This document shows positions 1 through 9,074 of a stretch of 64,000 nucleotides of DNA, piece after piece (positions within the stretch are counted from its first letter, which is position 1; each line of letters begins with the position of its first letter). A model generated the notes under the pieces. That model was not told the DNA's origin, did not search any database, and was given only the letters and a program-made list of their open reading frames with translations. Position numbers and translations under genes: made by a program. This stretch comes from Mucilaginibacter tolerans (GTDB lineage: Bacteria > Bacteroidota > Bacteroidia > Sphingobacteriales > Sphingobacteriaceae), in the NCBI RefSeq assembly GCF_030519375.1, contig NZ_JAUMKB010000007.1, forward strand, positions 62,001 to 126,000. Reading direction: 5' to 3'.

Positions 1-1178
1 AGGCAGTAACCAAAGGTTGGATAACAACGGATACATTACAGAATCAGCTGTATGTAAGAAGCGTAAATGAAGATATTCACCTTAAAGCAAGCCTTGAGCC
101 GTTTAAGTATTTAAAGATCGACCTGATCGCATTTAAAACGCAAGATCACAGCTATCAGACTAATTTTAAATATTTACCAACGACTGGAGCATTTCAGAAC
201 CTTTCACCTGTAACCACCGGTGATTATACTATTTCGTTTATGTCTATCGGAACAGCATTCTCGAAAATAAAGGGGGCTGATAACAACTCATCGGTTTATA
301 ATAAGTTTTTAAGCGATAGAGCGATCATTTCGCAACGCCTAGGCAGAAGCAATCCGAATTCGCTATCGCAGGTAGGCAATTACGCTGATGGTTACGGGCC
401 TAATTCACAAAATGTGATCGTGCCGGCATTTCTTGCAGCTTACACCGGAAAGAGCCCGAACGGTATAGGTCTCAATGGTTTTCCAAATATCCCGATACCG
501 AACTGGGATATCAGGTATAGCGGATTATCTCATATGCAGTTTTTCTCGGAGCTTTTCGAATCCGTCGATATAAAAGACGGCTACCGTTCAACTTATACTG
601 TCGGCAACTATAGTACCCTGCTGCAATATGCAGAAACGGATGGCCATGTAAATTCACGCGATTTGAATAACGACTTCCTGCCTTTTTACCAGTTTAACTC
701 GGTGACGATATTCGAGCAGTTTGTGCCATTATTTGGTATCGATGCCAGGTTTAAAAATAATCTGACCGCCAACCTGGAATACCGCAAGAGCCGTGCTCTG
801 AGTATGAGTTTGACTAACAGCCAACTCTCACAGCAGAATGAAAATGACATTGTTTTCGGCTTTGGTTACAAGACCAAGAATTTCAGGTTCCCATTTGGCC
901 TGTTTAGTAATACAAAACTAAATAACGACCTGACCTTTAAGGTTGACTTCTCGTTAAGGGACAATAAGACTTTAATATACCAGGCTGATGTTCCCGGAGC
1001 ACAGGTATCGGCCGGTGCACAGAATATTACCTATCGCCCGGAAATTGACTATGTGATCAATCAAAGGTTCAATCTGAGCTTGTTCTACGATTCAAACCTG
1101 ACAAGGCCGTACACCTCGCAAACCTTCAATACCGCATTTACCAACTTTGGTATCAACCTGAAATTATTACTGCAATAA
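1..1178 (+). CDS. sprA: SprA, C-terminal part (gene runs off the left edge)
   Basis: The reading frame is open from base 3 to the stop at 1176-1178, so only the last ~391 residues are present. SprA is the very large outer-membrane beta-barrel that forms the translocon of the type IX secretion system and supports gliding in Bacteroidota. The sequence here is rich in alternating aromatic/polar strands (FRFPFGLFSNTKLNNDLTFK, LSLFYDSNLTRPYTSQTFNT), and the end, FGINLKLLLQ, is typical of a barrel's final strand. An internal ATG at 240 is not the start because the frame is coding upstream of it. The family call comes from recognising the C-terminal region; the N-terminal gene lies outside the window. 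Confidence 0.85.
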   Translation, partial: AVTKGWITTDTLQNQLYVRSVNEDIHLKASLEPFKYLKIDLIAFKTQDHSYQTNFKYLPTTGAFQNLSPVTTGDYTISFMSIGTAFSKIKGADNNSSVYNKFLSDRAIISQRLGRSNPNSLSQVGNYADGYGPNSQNVIVPAFLAAYTGKSPNGIGLNGFPNIPIPNWDIRYSGLSHMQFFSELFESVDIKDGYRSTYTVGNYSTLLQYAETDGHVNSRDLNNDFLPFYQFNSVTIFEQFVPLFGIDARFKNNLTANLEYRKSRALSMSLTNSQLSQQNENDIVFGFGYKTKNFRFPFGLFSNTKLNNDLTFKVDFSLRDNKTLIYQADVPGAQVSAGAQNITYRPEIDYVINQRFNLSLFYDSNLTRPYTSQTFNTAFTNFGINLKLLLQ

Positions 1179-1200
1179 AAAAACCGCCTTTTCTGGCGGT
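1177..1200 (-). terminator. Rho-independent terminator for the leftward DUF2807 gene
   Basis: Six-bp GC stem (ACCGCC / GGCGGT, loop TTTTCT). Read on the minus strand it is followed by seven T (A-run at 1177-1183), so it best serves the gene ending at 1235. It abuts the sprA stop codon and has no T-run in the plus direction. Confidence 0.7.
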
Positions 1201-1234
1201 CTCGTGATTTAAAATATATGTTGATTTGAGAATG

Positions 1235-1951
1235 TTAGTCAGCTCTTGAAACTCTTCCTGAGCCAACAGTATGCGTATCGGTTATCGTCGCGTTGCCGGA
1301 ATAAACAACATTCCCAGAACCTGTGATATGAGCAGAAACGGTTTTTTCAGCAGTTATGTATACATCTCCGGAACCGGTGATACCGGCACTCACAGCCTGT
1401 GCTTTCAATTCGCGGGCTTCGATTTGACCCGAGCCACTGATGCCAAGATCGGCATCGCCGCAGCTGCCTTTTAATTTGATGGAACCTGAACCGCTGATCT
1501 TGGCCCGCAAACCGTCAGATTTGATGGTTGCACTGATATTGCCTGAACCGCTCAAGACAGTTTTAAATTCATTTGAAGTGGAAATCGTACCTTCCACTTC
1601 CATACGACCTGAGCCACTATTGGTAAGAGCGTTTAATGATTTGGCAGAAACATAGATTTCAGCCTTGTGGATATTATTGTATCGGTTGCTCCACCTGTGA
1701 TCTTTAAATTGAATTTTAAGGGTGTTGCCTTCCACAACGGTTTCAATTTCATCAATAAATTTGGTATCGGCTTCCACTTTTACGCTTTCTGAGCCAGCCA
1801 TCTTGATATGAACATTAAATGGGCCACCCGAAGAAATGGCCGAAAAACCAGAAACTGAACGGTTTTGGGTAGACACATCCTGTGCCGAAGCTTTTATGGT
1901 TGCTGCAGCAATCAGAGCTGCTGATAATAGAGTGTATGCTAATTTTTTCAT
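1235..1951 (-). CDS. Secreted head-GIN domain (DUF2807) protein
   Basis: 238 residues with a clear Sec signal peptide (MKKLAYTLLSAALIAAATIKASA). The remainder is the putative auto-transporter adhesin head-GIN domain: from about residue 110 to the end a ~20-residue strand unit with a SGSG turn recurs (SGSGRMEVEG, SGSGNISATI, SGSGSIKLKG, SGSGQIEARE, TGSGDVYITA, TGSGNVVYSG), predicting a right-handed beta-solenoid. The exact function of this family is unknown; it is exported to the periplasm or surface. It lies downstream of the AsmA-like gene on the same strand, 81 bp away, and ends at a good terminator. Confidence 0.85.
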   Translation of the reverse strand: MKKLAYTLLSAALIAAATIKASAQDVSTQNRSVSGFSAISSGGPFNVHIKMAGSESVKVEADTKFIDEIETVVEGNTLKIQFKDHRWSNRYNNIHKAEIYVSAKSLNALTNSGSGRMEVEGTISTSNEFKTVLSGSGNISATIKSDGLRAKISGSGSIKLKGSCGDADLGISGSGQIEARELKAQAVSAGITGSGDVYITAEKTVSAHITGSGNVVYSGNATITDTHTVGSGRVSRAD

Positions 1952-1956
1952 AACAG

Positions 1957-2017
1957 GTTACTTTTCTCAATAGACGCGGTATGACGGAGATACGTTGCAT
2001 CGAAATAGAAAAGTAAT
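1957..2017. repeat. Inverted repeat between two leftward genes
   Basis: GTTACTTTTCT (1957-1967) and AGAAAAGTAAT (2007-2017) pair in 10 of 11 positions around a 39-nt loop. The arms resemble the core of the terminal repeats of the element at 22304-22729 (AAAAGTAAC), so this may be a short relative, or simply an mRNA hairpin in the leader of the DUF2807 gene. Confidence 0.4.
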
Positions 2018-2032
2018 CTAATGGAGTAAATC

Positions 2033-3859
2033 CTAATGCTGCTGAGCCTCTTCTTTTTGCTGCTTTTTTAGCTCTCGTCTTAATTTGCGTTCGGCCCGGC
2101 GTTGTTTTCTTTGTTCTTTCTTAACCAGGCGTTCCTGTTTTTTTATAGCCATGTCGGCTATCTTATTTTTAACGTCCTGCTGCATTTTTTCATCCAGACC
2201 GACACAAGGTTTAATGCCGGTGAGCAGTGTATGCCAGATATTTTTAAAGAAAGGATAATCCCGGGGGCGTTCATAATTCACATTAAAGGAACGGGGTGCC
2301 TCGCCCGGAGTATCAGGGTTATCATGTTTCAAAACCATCACATTGGCAAACAGGGAAGCAATGGTCATATGCTTCAGTTTATCATTTATCGTGTCAGCCT
2401 TCAGAACGGTTACTTTCAGATCATTATATAATAAAGCTACCCGGCCTTTTGATACACTATTATCCGCCTTTATGTCAAACTCAAAACTGGTTAGTCTTCC
2501 ATTATTTACCTTAATTAACCCCAAAGGCATAATAGCCGGATTGAGCACCGTCAGATCCATTGGGCCGATGCTGCCTTTGTAGGTAAAGGGTAGATTTTCA
2601 TCAGTAAGATTAAAGGTAAACTGCGCATCCAGCTTCCCACGATTCATGAAGTAGCTTGTCAGGTTTACTGAACAGATATTATTTCTGACAAGGGCCTGTT
2701 TATTGGTGGTTACATTTAAAATGCGGCCTGAGGAATTATTGAACGCAATCGTGCCCGTCTGATCGGACTTATGATTGTATTCCGTATAGGAGACATTGAT
2801 GCGCTTTACATCTATAGTGTCGATATTCAGATCTGCCCTTATTTCCTTTAGCCCGAAGTTTGGATACGTTCGCTCCCTGTCAGTGATTTTAAGGATAAAC
2901 TTGGGATTGCTGAACAAATTTAATGATCCGCTATTCAAAGTCATATGCGATGCGTTGATGACCCTGTATTTATGGTAGCCGAGGTAATCAAAATGATCTA
3001 TCCTTAAGGTATCAAGATGTACATCGAATCGGTCTTTTTCGCTGTTTTTAAAAAACACATCGGGTTTTACCGGCTTCAGGTCAAGCCCCTGTATATCGAG
3101 CCGTGATGTTTTAGTAGAAAGGCGTAATGATTTGATCTTATACTGGTATAACCCATTTTTAGATCGACCTGAGTAGTTGTTCAGTTCGGCAACGATATCC
3201 CGGCAATATAATAATCTCGATTTGTCTGTTTGTGAAGCGGAATCTATAAGCATATCCGTTGCACTTAAATTCATTTCCTTTAGCTCGGAAATAGCAAGCT
3301 GATTTCCCGAATAGTCTTGATATTTCAACTGTACGTCACCTAAGATAATATCGCCGATATGGATGGATTTAAGTGAGCCGGATATCTTCTGATATAAAGT
3401 GCGGCGATCCTTTACCACTGTGTCTTTTAAATGATTTTGCTGGTAACTGACGTTCAATTCAGGTTGACTTAATACTATACGCCCTATTTCCAGTTTATGC
3501 TGAAAATAGAGCATGAACGGGTGCATATGAGAAATGATCAATCGCTTCACATGCAGCTCAACTAGGTTATTGGGTGCAAGATGGGCTTTAAGCCTTTGAT
3601 TATATACTGCTGTGTCAGGTTTCAGAGTGATGTTATAAATGTCCAGCTCGCCTCTTAAAATATGGAATTTGGCATCTGAGAAATCAATAGTATAAAGACC
3701 CTCGCTACTGGTAGAGACTACACTCTTTACCCTTTTGGCCAAAATCGGCGACCAGTACTGATTCACAATAAAGGCCAGGATAAGAATAATCCCAACGAGT
3801 ACCAGGAGAACGGTTAGTCCTATTTTATGCTTTTTGTGTTTAAGAAGGGTTATTGCCAT
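2033..3859 (-). CDS. AsmA-like inner-membrane/periplasmic protein
   Basis: 608 residues. One membrane helix near the N-terminus (about residues 13-33) after a basic stretch (KHKKHK), then a long beta-rich periplasmic region with AsmA/DUF748-like character (repeated short strands, LDIYNITLKPD, LRLSTKTSRLDIQGLDLKP), and a highly basic helical tail (about 555-608, KKQERLVKKEQRKQRRAERK). AsmA-like proteins bridge the two membranes and are implicated in phospholipid transport. The start at 3859 gives the basic-then-hydrophobic N-terminus expected for a membrane anchor. Family membership is inferred from architecture, so the name is tentative. Confidence 0.6.
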   Translation of the reverse strand: MAITLLKHKKHKIGLTVLLVLVGIILILAFIVNQYWSPILAKRVKSVVSTSSEGLYTIDFSDAKFHILRGELDIYNITLKPDTAVYNQRLKAHLAPNNLVELHVKRLIISHMHPFMLYFQHKLEIGRIVLSQPELNVSYQQNHLKDTVVKDRRTLYQKISGSLKSIHIGDIILGDVQLKYQDYSGNQLAISELKEMNLSATDMLIDSASQTDKSRLLYCRDIVAELNNYSGRSKNGLYQYKIKSLRLSTKTSRLDIQGLDLKPVKPDVFFKNSEKDRFDVHLDTLRIDHFDYLGYHKYRVINASHMTLNSGSLNLFSNPKFILKITDRERTYPNFGLKEIRADLNIDTIDVKRINVSYTEYNHKSDQTGTIAFNNSSGRILNVTTNKQALVRNNICSVNLTSYFMNRGKLDAQFTFNLTDENLPFTYKGSIGPMDLTVLNPAIMPLGLIKVNNGRLTSFEFDIKADNSVSKGRVALLYNDLKVTVLKADTINDKLKHMTIASLFANVMVLKHDNPDTPGEAPRSFNVNYERPRDYPFFKNIWHTLLTGIKPCVGLDEKMQQDVKNKIADMAIKKQERLVKKEQRKQRRAERKLRRELKKQQKEEAQQH

Positions 3860-4032
3860 CCTATTGCTCCTGGTTAGGTTGATGTTTATACGATGCTCCG
3901 CTTTGCCAAGTTAGCCAACTTCGGCCACTTCAACTGTATGCCTGGTTCTATTTTTTACAATATCACTACATAACAATTAGCTATTTGGTTTTGTTAAACG
4001 TGACAAACTGTCATTAAATTCTAAATTTTGTG

Positions 4033-4040
4033 TAATTTTG
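4033..4040 (+). promoter_or_regulatory. -7 element (TAATTTTG) upstream of miaB
   Basis: Matches the Bacteroidota -7 consensus TAnnTTTG and lies 21 bp before the miaB ATG. No TTG at the -33 distance is visible, so this is a half-supported promoter. Confidence 0.4.
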
Positions 4041-4061
4041 CGGTTCAATTTTATAGTATAG

Positions 4062-5510
4062 ATGATGGATTTGATAATTCCCGATAAAATACACGACGAG
4101 AGCAGGCAGGGCGAGGCTTTGATACTGGAGCCGAAGGGAAAGAATAATGGGCGCAAGCTTTATATTGAAAGCTATGGCTGTGCTATGAATTTTTCGGATA
4201 GCGAGATCGTCGCTTCAATTTTGTCGGATCAGGGATTTGAAACCACCGGCGATTATAACAATGCTGACGTGATCTTCATTAATACCTGTTCTATCCGCGA
4301 GAATGCTGAGCAGCGCGTGCGTAACCGTCTGAAAGAATTTACAGTAGCCAAAGTGAAAAACCCGGGTCTGGTAGTTGGTGTTCTGGGCTGTATGGCGGAA
4401 AGATTGAAATCAAAGTTTCTGGAAGAAGAAAAATTGGTGGATGTTGTGGTTGGCCCCGATGCATACCGCGACCTTCCTGGATTGATAGATAAAGTAGATG
4501 ATGGGCAAAAAGCGGTAAACGTATTACTATCCCGTGAGGAAACTTATGCGGACATTAACCCGGTACGTTTGAACAGTAATGGTATCAACGCCTTTGTGTC
4601 GATCATGCGTGGCTGCGATAATATGTGTTCGTTCTGCGTGGTGCCGTTTACCCGGGGTCGTGAGCGTAGTCGTGAACCACAGTCGATAGTAAAGGAATGT
4701 ACTGATCTGTTTAACCAGGGATATCGCGAGGTTACCTTGCTGGGACAGAATGTAGATTCATATAAATGGAGCTCGGAGGTCGGAAGTCAGGAGTCAGAAG
4801 TCCGAAATCAGAAGTCAGAAGTTGTCAATTTTGCGAACTTACTTGAGATGGTTGCTTTGATTCATCCGGATCTACGGGTACGTTTCTCCACCTCTCATCC
4901 GAAAGATATTACCGATGAGGTACTTTATACTATTGCTAAATACGAGAATATTTGTAACTATATCCATCTTCCGGTACAATCGGGCAACAGTCGTATACTG
5001 GAACTGATGAACCGCACCTATGACCGCGAGTGGTATATAAACCGTGTGGATGCCATCCGCCGGATCATTCCTGGATGTGCTATCTCAACCGATGTTATCA
5101 CTGGCTTCTGTACCGAGACGGATGAAGAACACCAGGATACTTTGAGCATGATGGATTATGTGCAATATGATTTTGCTTATATGTTCATGTATTCGGAGAG
5201 GCCGGGCACTTTGGCGGCAAAGCGTTATGCGGATGATATCCCGGGGGCTGTAAAAAGCAGCCGCCTGAAAGAGGTGGTGGCTAAACAGCAGCAATACTCT
5301 TATCAGCGTTTGCAGCAACAGCTGGGTAAAGTACAGAAAGTTTTGATCGAAGGTTTCTCAAAAAAATCAGATAAGGATTATTGCGGCCGGAGCGATCAGA
5401 ATGCCATGGTCGTATTCCCCGTAGGCGAAAATTATAAACCAGGCCAATATGTGAATGTATTGGTTGAAAGAACAACTACGGCGACTCTTATTGGAAGAGT
5501 TATTAGCTAA
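4062..5510 (+). CDS. miaB: MiaB, tRNA-2-methylthio-N6-dimethylallyladenosine synthase
   Basis: 482 residues. A radical-SAM methylthiotransferase that adds the 2-methylthio group to i6A37 of tRNAs reading UNN codons. The N-terminal UPF0004 domain carries the auxiliary-cluster cysteines C40 (SYGCAMN), C76 (NTCSIRE) and C110 (VLGCMAE). The radical-SAM cluster CxxxCxxC is C185, C189, C192 ([13 protein letters not shown]). The TRAM RNA-binding domain covers about 415-480. Odd: residues 238-254 ([17 protein letters not shown]) are encoded by a 49-bp array of seven 7-bp units inserted between the SYKW and VNFANLLEM motifs, a position usually filled by a shorter loop. First gene of a rightward run with the sigma-54 regulator, lptE, TPR protein and secG. 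Confidence 0.95.
   Translation: MMDLIIPDKIHDESRQGEALILEPKGKNNGRKLYIESYGCAMNFSDSEIVASILSDQGFETTGDYNNADVIFINTCSIRENAEQRVRNRLKEFTVAKVKNPGLVVGVLGCMAERLKSKFLEEEKLVDVVVGPDAYRDLPGLIDKVDDGQKAVNVLLSREETYADINPVRLNSNGINAFVSIMRGCDNMCSFCVVPFTRGRERSREPQSIVKECTDLFNQGYREVTLLGQNVDSYKWSSEVGSQESEVRNQKSEVVNFANLLEMVALIHPDLRVRFSTSHPKDITDEVLYTIAKYENICNYIHLPVQSGNSRILELMNRTYDREWYINRVDAIRRIIPGCAISTDVITGFCTETDEEHQDTLSMMDYVQYDFAYMFMYSERPGTLAAKRYADDIPGAVKSSRLKEVVAKQQQYSYQRLQQQLGKVQKVLIEGFSKKSDKDYCGRSDQNAMVVFPVGENYKPGQYVNVLVERTTTATLIGRVIS
4773..4821 (+). repeat. Seven tandem 7-bp units inside miaB
   Basis: Seven contiguous heptamers: TCGGAGG, TCGGAAG, TCAGGAG, TCAGAAG, TCCGAAA, TCAGAAG, TCAGAAG. Because 3 x 7 = 21 bp, the protein shows a 7-residue period (GSQESEV / RNQKSEV). 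The same unit family (AGTCsGAA) appears in gaps at 42097-42166 and 48847-48949. Confidence 0.9.
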
Positions 5511-5513
5511 TTT

Positions 5514-5579
5514 GATGATCTGAAGATTTGAAAATGGCTCATCATCTTCAAATTTTCAAATTGCCAAATATTCAAATCG
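5514..5579. repeat. Inverted pair of 8-bp arrays filling the miaB / sigma-54 regulator gap
   Basis: Right arm: ATCTTCAA, ATTTTCAA, ATTGCCAA, ATATTCAA, ATCG (5544-5579). Left arm: GATGATCT, GAAGATTT, GAAAATGG (5514-5537), which is the same unit reverse-complemented. The array occupies almost the whole gap from the miaB stop (5510) to the next ATG (5585) and can fold into an AT-rich hairpin. Confidence 0.8.
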
Positions 5580-5584
5580 AATAA

Positions 5585-6823
5585 ATGGAAGTACAAGAAA
5601 TAAAACAGCGGTTTGGGATCATTGGTAGTTCGCCTCTGTTGAACAGGGCCATTACCATTGCCAACCAGGTTGCGCCAACAGATATATCAGTGCTGATTAC
5701 CGGCGAAAGCGGAAGCGGTAAGGAGGTGTTTTCGCATATCATCCACCAGATGAGTCCGCGTAAGCATGGGCCTTTTATTGCCGTTAACTGCGGCGCTATT
5801 CCGGAAGGCACTATTGATTCAGAATTGTTCGGTCACGAAAAAGGTGCTTATACAGGTGCCGTTGGCGAACGAAAAGGATATTTTGAAACCGTAAACGGTG
5901 GTACCATCTTTTTGGACGAGATCGCCGAAATGCCATTAGGTACGCAGGCGCGTTTGCTCAGGGTATTGGAATCAGGCCAGTACATAAAAGTAGGTTCATC
6001 CAAAGTGGAGAAAACCAATGTGCGCGTGATTGCAGCTACAAATGTTGATGTATATGAGGCAGTTAAGAACGGCAAATTTCGCGAAGACTTGTATTATCGC
6101 CTAAATACGGTTCCTTTGCGCATACCTGCATTACGTGACAGAAAAGAAGATATTTACCTGCTCTTCAGAAAGTTCACAGCTGATTTTACCGACAAATACC
6201 GTACGCCGCCTATCCAACTGGATGATGAAGCGCAGCAATTGCTGATTAACTATTCATGGCCGGGTAACGTGCGTCAGTTGAAGAATATGGCTGAGCAACT
6301 GGCTGTATTGGAACGCGACAGATTGATCACAGCTCCAATTATTTTGAATTATATCCCTGCTGAATCAACCACCCGCAACTTACCAATGCGCCTAGAAAAT
6401 CAGCCTAAAGAAGATTTTTCTGAACGCGACATATTATACAAAGTGCTGTTTGATATGAAGCGCGATATGAACGAGCTGAAAAAGCTGGTCGCAGATATTA
6501 TTCAGCATGGTGGCGTAAGCCCGGATTATGCCGGCAAGCAGCAGAATTTGAGCCATCTTTACAGGGATATTGAATTGCCGGGAAGCACGCCTGAGACACA
6601 ATTTACCATACAGCATCCCGTTATAAATACCGGTAACAATGGCGAATTTAATATTACTCATGAAGCTGAAGAGGTAGAGGAATCCTTATCGCTAATCGAA
6701 AAAGAATCGGACCTGATACGTAAAGCGCTAAAAAAACACAAAGGGAAACGTAAACTTGCCGCCAATGAACTGGGCATTTCTGAGCGGACCTTGTACCGTA
6801 AGATAAAAGAGTTAGATCTATAA
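5585..6823 (+). CDS. Sigma-54-dependent transcriptional activator (AAA+, Fis-type HTH, no receiver domain)
   Basis: 412 residues. The AAA+ sigma-54 interaction domain starts almost at residue 1: Walker A GESGSGKE (40-47), sigma-54 contact loop GAYTGA (87-92; the usual GAFTGA with Tyr), Walker B GGTIFLDE (about 105-112), and WPGNVRQLKN in sensor II. The C-terminus (about 390-412) is a Fis-type helix-turn-helix (KLAANELGISERTLYRKIKEL). There is no N-terminal receiver, GAF or PAS domain, so control must come from expression level or partner proteins. A ~100-residue linker with low conservation precedes the HTH. It overlaps no neighbour but is only 3 bp from lptE, suggesting co-transcription with the envelope genes downstream. 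Confidence 0.92.
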   Translation: MEVQEIKQRFGIIGSSPLLNRAITIANQVAPTDISVLITGESGSGKEVFSHIIHQMSPRKHGPFIAVNCGAIPEGTIDSELFGHEKGAYTGAVGERKGYFETVNGGTIFLDEIAEMPLGTQARLLRVLESGQYIKVGSSKVEKTNVRVIAATNVDVYEAVKNGKFREDLYYRLNTVPLRIPALRDRKEDIYLLFRKFTADFTDKYRTPPIQLDDEAQQLLINYSWPGNVRQLKNMAEQLAVLERDRLITAPIILNYIPAESTTRNLPMRLENQPKEDFSERDILYKVLFDMKRDMNELKKLVADIIQHGGVSPDYAGKQQNLSHLYRDIELPGSTPETQFTIQHPVINTGNNGEFNITHEAEEVEESLSLIEKESDLIRKALKKHKGKRKLAANELGISERTLYRKIKELDL

Positions 6824-6826
6824 TTG

Positions 6827-7342
6827 ATGATAAAAAGAATATTATTTATCCTGGTTGCTGTAAGTTCCTTGGTTTTATTTGCCCAATCGTGTACAATAAA
6901 ACTAACTGGTGCCTCAACACAGGGATTAAAAACCATCAATGTGGGCTATTTTGAAAATAATGCCCAGCTAGTTGTTGGCAACCTTAGTCAAAACTTTACT
7001 GAAGCGCTGAAGAGCCGTATACGTACTACTACCAGCTTGTCAATTGTGCAGGGCGAAGCGGATGCCTCTATGACCGGAAATATTACAGGGTATACAATAG
7101 AACCCGTTTCTGTTCAGGCTACTAATAATAACGTAGCGCCTATAGCAGGTGCCAACAGATTGACGATTACCGTAAGTGTTACTTATACCAATAAGGCCGA
7201 TAAAAAAAATAATTTTACACAATCCTTCCCCGCATTTGCTGATTTTACTGGTGATATTGCCGGAAAGGAGCAAGGTTTGATTGCGACAATCACCAAACAG
7301 CTGACGGAAGATATTTTTAACAGAGCCTTTGCTAATTGGTAA
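6827..7342 (+). CDS. lptE: LptE-family outer-membrane lipoprotein
   Basis: 171 residues from the ATG at 6827; a TTG at 6824 directly after the upstream stop is in frame, but the ATG is preferred. The signal peptide ends in a lipobox (SLVLFAQSC, Cys22). In Bacteroidota this short LptE family is the presumed plug partner of LptD in placing LPS in the outer membrane. The body has the characteristic pattern: INVGYFENNAQ near the start, an EALKSRIRTTTSLSIV helix, and a conserved end QLTEDIFNRAFANW. It sits 3 bp after the sigma-54 activator and 24 bp before the TPR protein in the miaB-secG run. The family call is firm; direct evidence for LPS transport is not visible in the sequence. Confidence 0.88.
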   Translation: MIKRILFILVAVSSLVLFAQSCTIKLTGASTQGLKTINVGYFENNAQLVVGNLSQNFTEALKSRIRTTTSLSIVQGEADASMTGNITGYTIEPVSVQATNNNVAPIAGANRLTITVSVTYTNKADKKNNFTQSFPAFADFTGDIAGKEQGLIATITKQLTEDIFNRAFANW

Positions 7343-7366
7343 AGCAATTTGTAGTTTCAACCTCTC

Positions 7367-9064
7367 GTGGACCAATATTTAAATAACAGGCAAAATGAAG
7401 TTTTATGGAACTTGCTGGCAGACCCTGCCAACAATGGCCATGCCTATGTGGCAAACTTGCAAAGCCTGATAGCAGAGTTTCCGCAAAGTGGCCTGCTGCA
7501 TGCTCTCCTTGCTCATGCAGAGGGTGGGCAAAACACCGGTAATGCTGCTGCATACGTAAACCCGATGGTCTTGTATAAACTGATCCGTTCTCCGGAAAGC
7601 TTGGCGGGGGTGACTCAAGATCAGATAGCTCAGCAAACCAACGAAACTGAATATACTAACCCGGTTGTTGAAACTGATCCGCCAGTATCAGAAGAAACTG
7701 CAGGCATTGCCAATGTTGAAGCAGAAGTAGAGTACGCTGAAATTAACGGATTTGAGACGGTGCAGGAAGCGTTTGATTTGTCTTCTACTGAAGAGACGCA
7801 TCAGGAAAGTGAAGTTGTTGAAGTTCCTATTGAGGCCGTTGCTGAACTTGAACCTCTGATTGAAGAACCCGCCGACTTTACACATTACCATGATGCAGAA
7901 GCATCAGAAGAAATGGAGCACATGGTCGAAGCTCCTGTTATTGATCAGCACCGGCAAGAAGCCGAGTTAACTGAGCCACTTCACAAACCGGTTTACGAAG
8001 AAGAAACCTCCACAGAGGAAGAAATTGTTGAATATGGCCCACTGGCGGACGAGGTAGCTCAACCGTTAGAAGAAAAACATGCTGACGCCGGGATTGGTGA
8101 GCACGAACAATTAACGGAGTCTCCTGTTTTTGCTTTGGCGGAACTTCCGCATAATATCGAAGACGATGTATTCGACGAAATTGTCGGTATAGAGAATATT
8201 ACATTTGCGCATATTCCCAGGCCGGTCGAAACTGTTATCCCGGATGCAGAACTGCCCATCATTGATGAAGAGCAAGTGCCATCAACTTTTGAAGAACATA
8301 TAAAAGAACCCATAGTGGAGGAGGAATTAGCACAGTCAGATTTAGAAGAGCCTTTTAAAGAACCACTCGCGGCGAAAGAACGTGCTTTGAATATGGACGA
8401 TGAGGCCGAAAAGCTGATCGTCGGCAACATAGCAGCCACTGATTATTTTGTTTTCGACAGGGCATTTAATGAGCGTAAGCCTGTTGAGCCAGTTGAAGCA
8501 ACTCCTTCAACTCCGGTTGAAAATACAACAGTGGAGATGGCCACAACCGAAACGCATGATGTATCCAGATACGACGATGATTCGCTGCCGTACACTTTTT
8601 TATGGTGGCTGAATAAGACACGTAAGGAACATGCAGGCGTTTATCAGCCGTTTAAACTGGATACTACCCAGGCTATACAAAGGCATGCCGCGGATGAACT
8701 GCAGCAGCAGTACTACGAAAATATTTTCCACCTGACATCAGTTGAAGAATTGGACAGGAGTACGGCTGAACCCGCGCTGGAATTTGACCCGAAAAGGAAG
8801 GAAGACCGGATCATTAAAAGGTTTATTACAGAAGAACCCCATATTACTACCCCAAGTGTCGACAAGCTCGACAACGAGAATAAGGCGAAGAAAAGTTCCG
8901 AAGATCAGGATGAATTTGTAAGCGAAACACTGGCAAAAATATACATCGATCAGATGCTTTATCACAAAGCCATAAACACTTACAAAAAATTGATGTTGAA
9001 ATTCCCGGAAAAAAGCCGTTACTTTGCCGACCAGATTGAACTGTTAGAAAGAAAAACCAACTAA
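7367..9064 (+). CDS. Acidic TPR-containing protein of the lptE-secG operon
   Basis: 565 residues; starts with GTG at 7367, 24 bp after lptE. Residues 1-55 are helical and TPR-like (LWNLLADPANNGHAYVANLQ, FPQSGLLHALLAHAEG). About 80-400 is an extremely acidic low-complexity region dominated by Glu, Pro, Val and Ala (EEPADFTHYHDAEASEEMEH). The C-terminal ~50 residues form another TPR-like pair (SETLAKIYIDQMLYHKAINT, YKKLMLKFPEKSRYF). No signal peptide, so cytoplasmic. I do not know its function. Its place between lptE and secG suggests a role at the envelope or secretion machinery, but this is inference from context only. Confidence 0.8.
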   Translation: MDQYLNNRQNEVLWNLLADPANNGHAYVANLQSLIAEFPQSGLLHALLAHAEGGQNTGNAAAYVNPMVLYKLIRSPESLAGVTQDQIAQQTNETEYTNPVVETDPPVSEETAGIANVEAEVEYAEINGFETVQEAFDLSSTEETHQESEVVEVPIEAVAELEPLIEEPADFTHYHDAEASEEMEHMVEAPVIDQHRQEAELTEPLHKPVYEEETSTEEEIVEYGPLADEVAQPLEEKHADAGIGEHEQLTESPVFALAELPHNIEDDVFDEIVGIENITFAHIPRPVETVIPDAELPIIDEEQVPSTFEEHIKEPIVEEELAQSDLEEPFKEPLAAKERALNMDDEAEKLIVGNIAATDYFVFDRAFNERKPVEPVEATPSTPVENTTVEMATTETHDVSRYDDDSLPYTFLWWLNKTRKEHAGVYQPFKLDTTQAIQRHAADELQQQYYENIFHLTSVEELDRSTAEPALEFDPKRKEDRIIKRFITEEPHITTPSVDKLDNENKAKKSSEDQDEFVSETLAKIYIDQMLYHKAINTYKKLMLKFPEKSRYFADQIELLERKTN

Positions 9065-9074
9065 TAATAAAGAA

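Noticed and set aside
4773..4821. Repeat arrays as CRISPR
   Set aside because: Units are 7-8 bp, contiguous, without spacers, and no cas genes are present.
8059..8439. 126-residue Ser-rich antisense ORF within the acidic TPR gene
   Set aside because: Mirror of the Glu-rich frame; codon pattern belongs to the plus strand.
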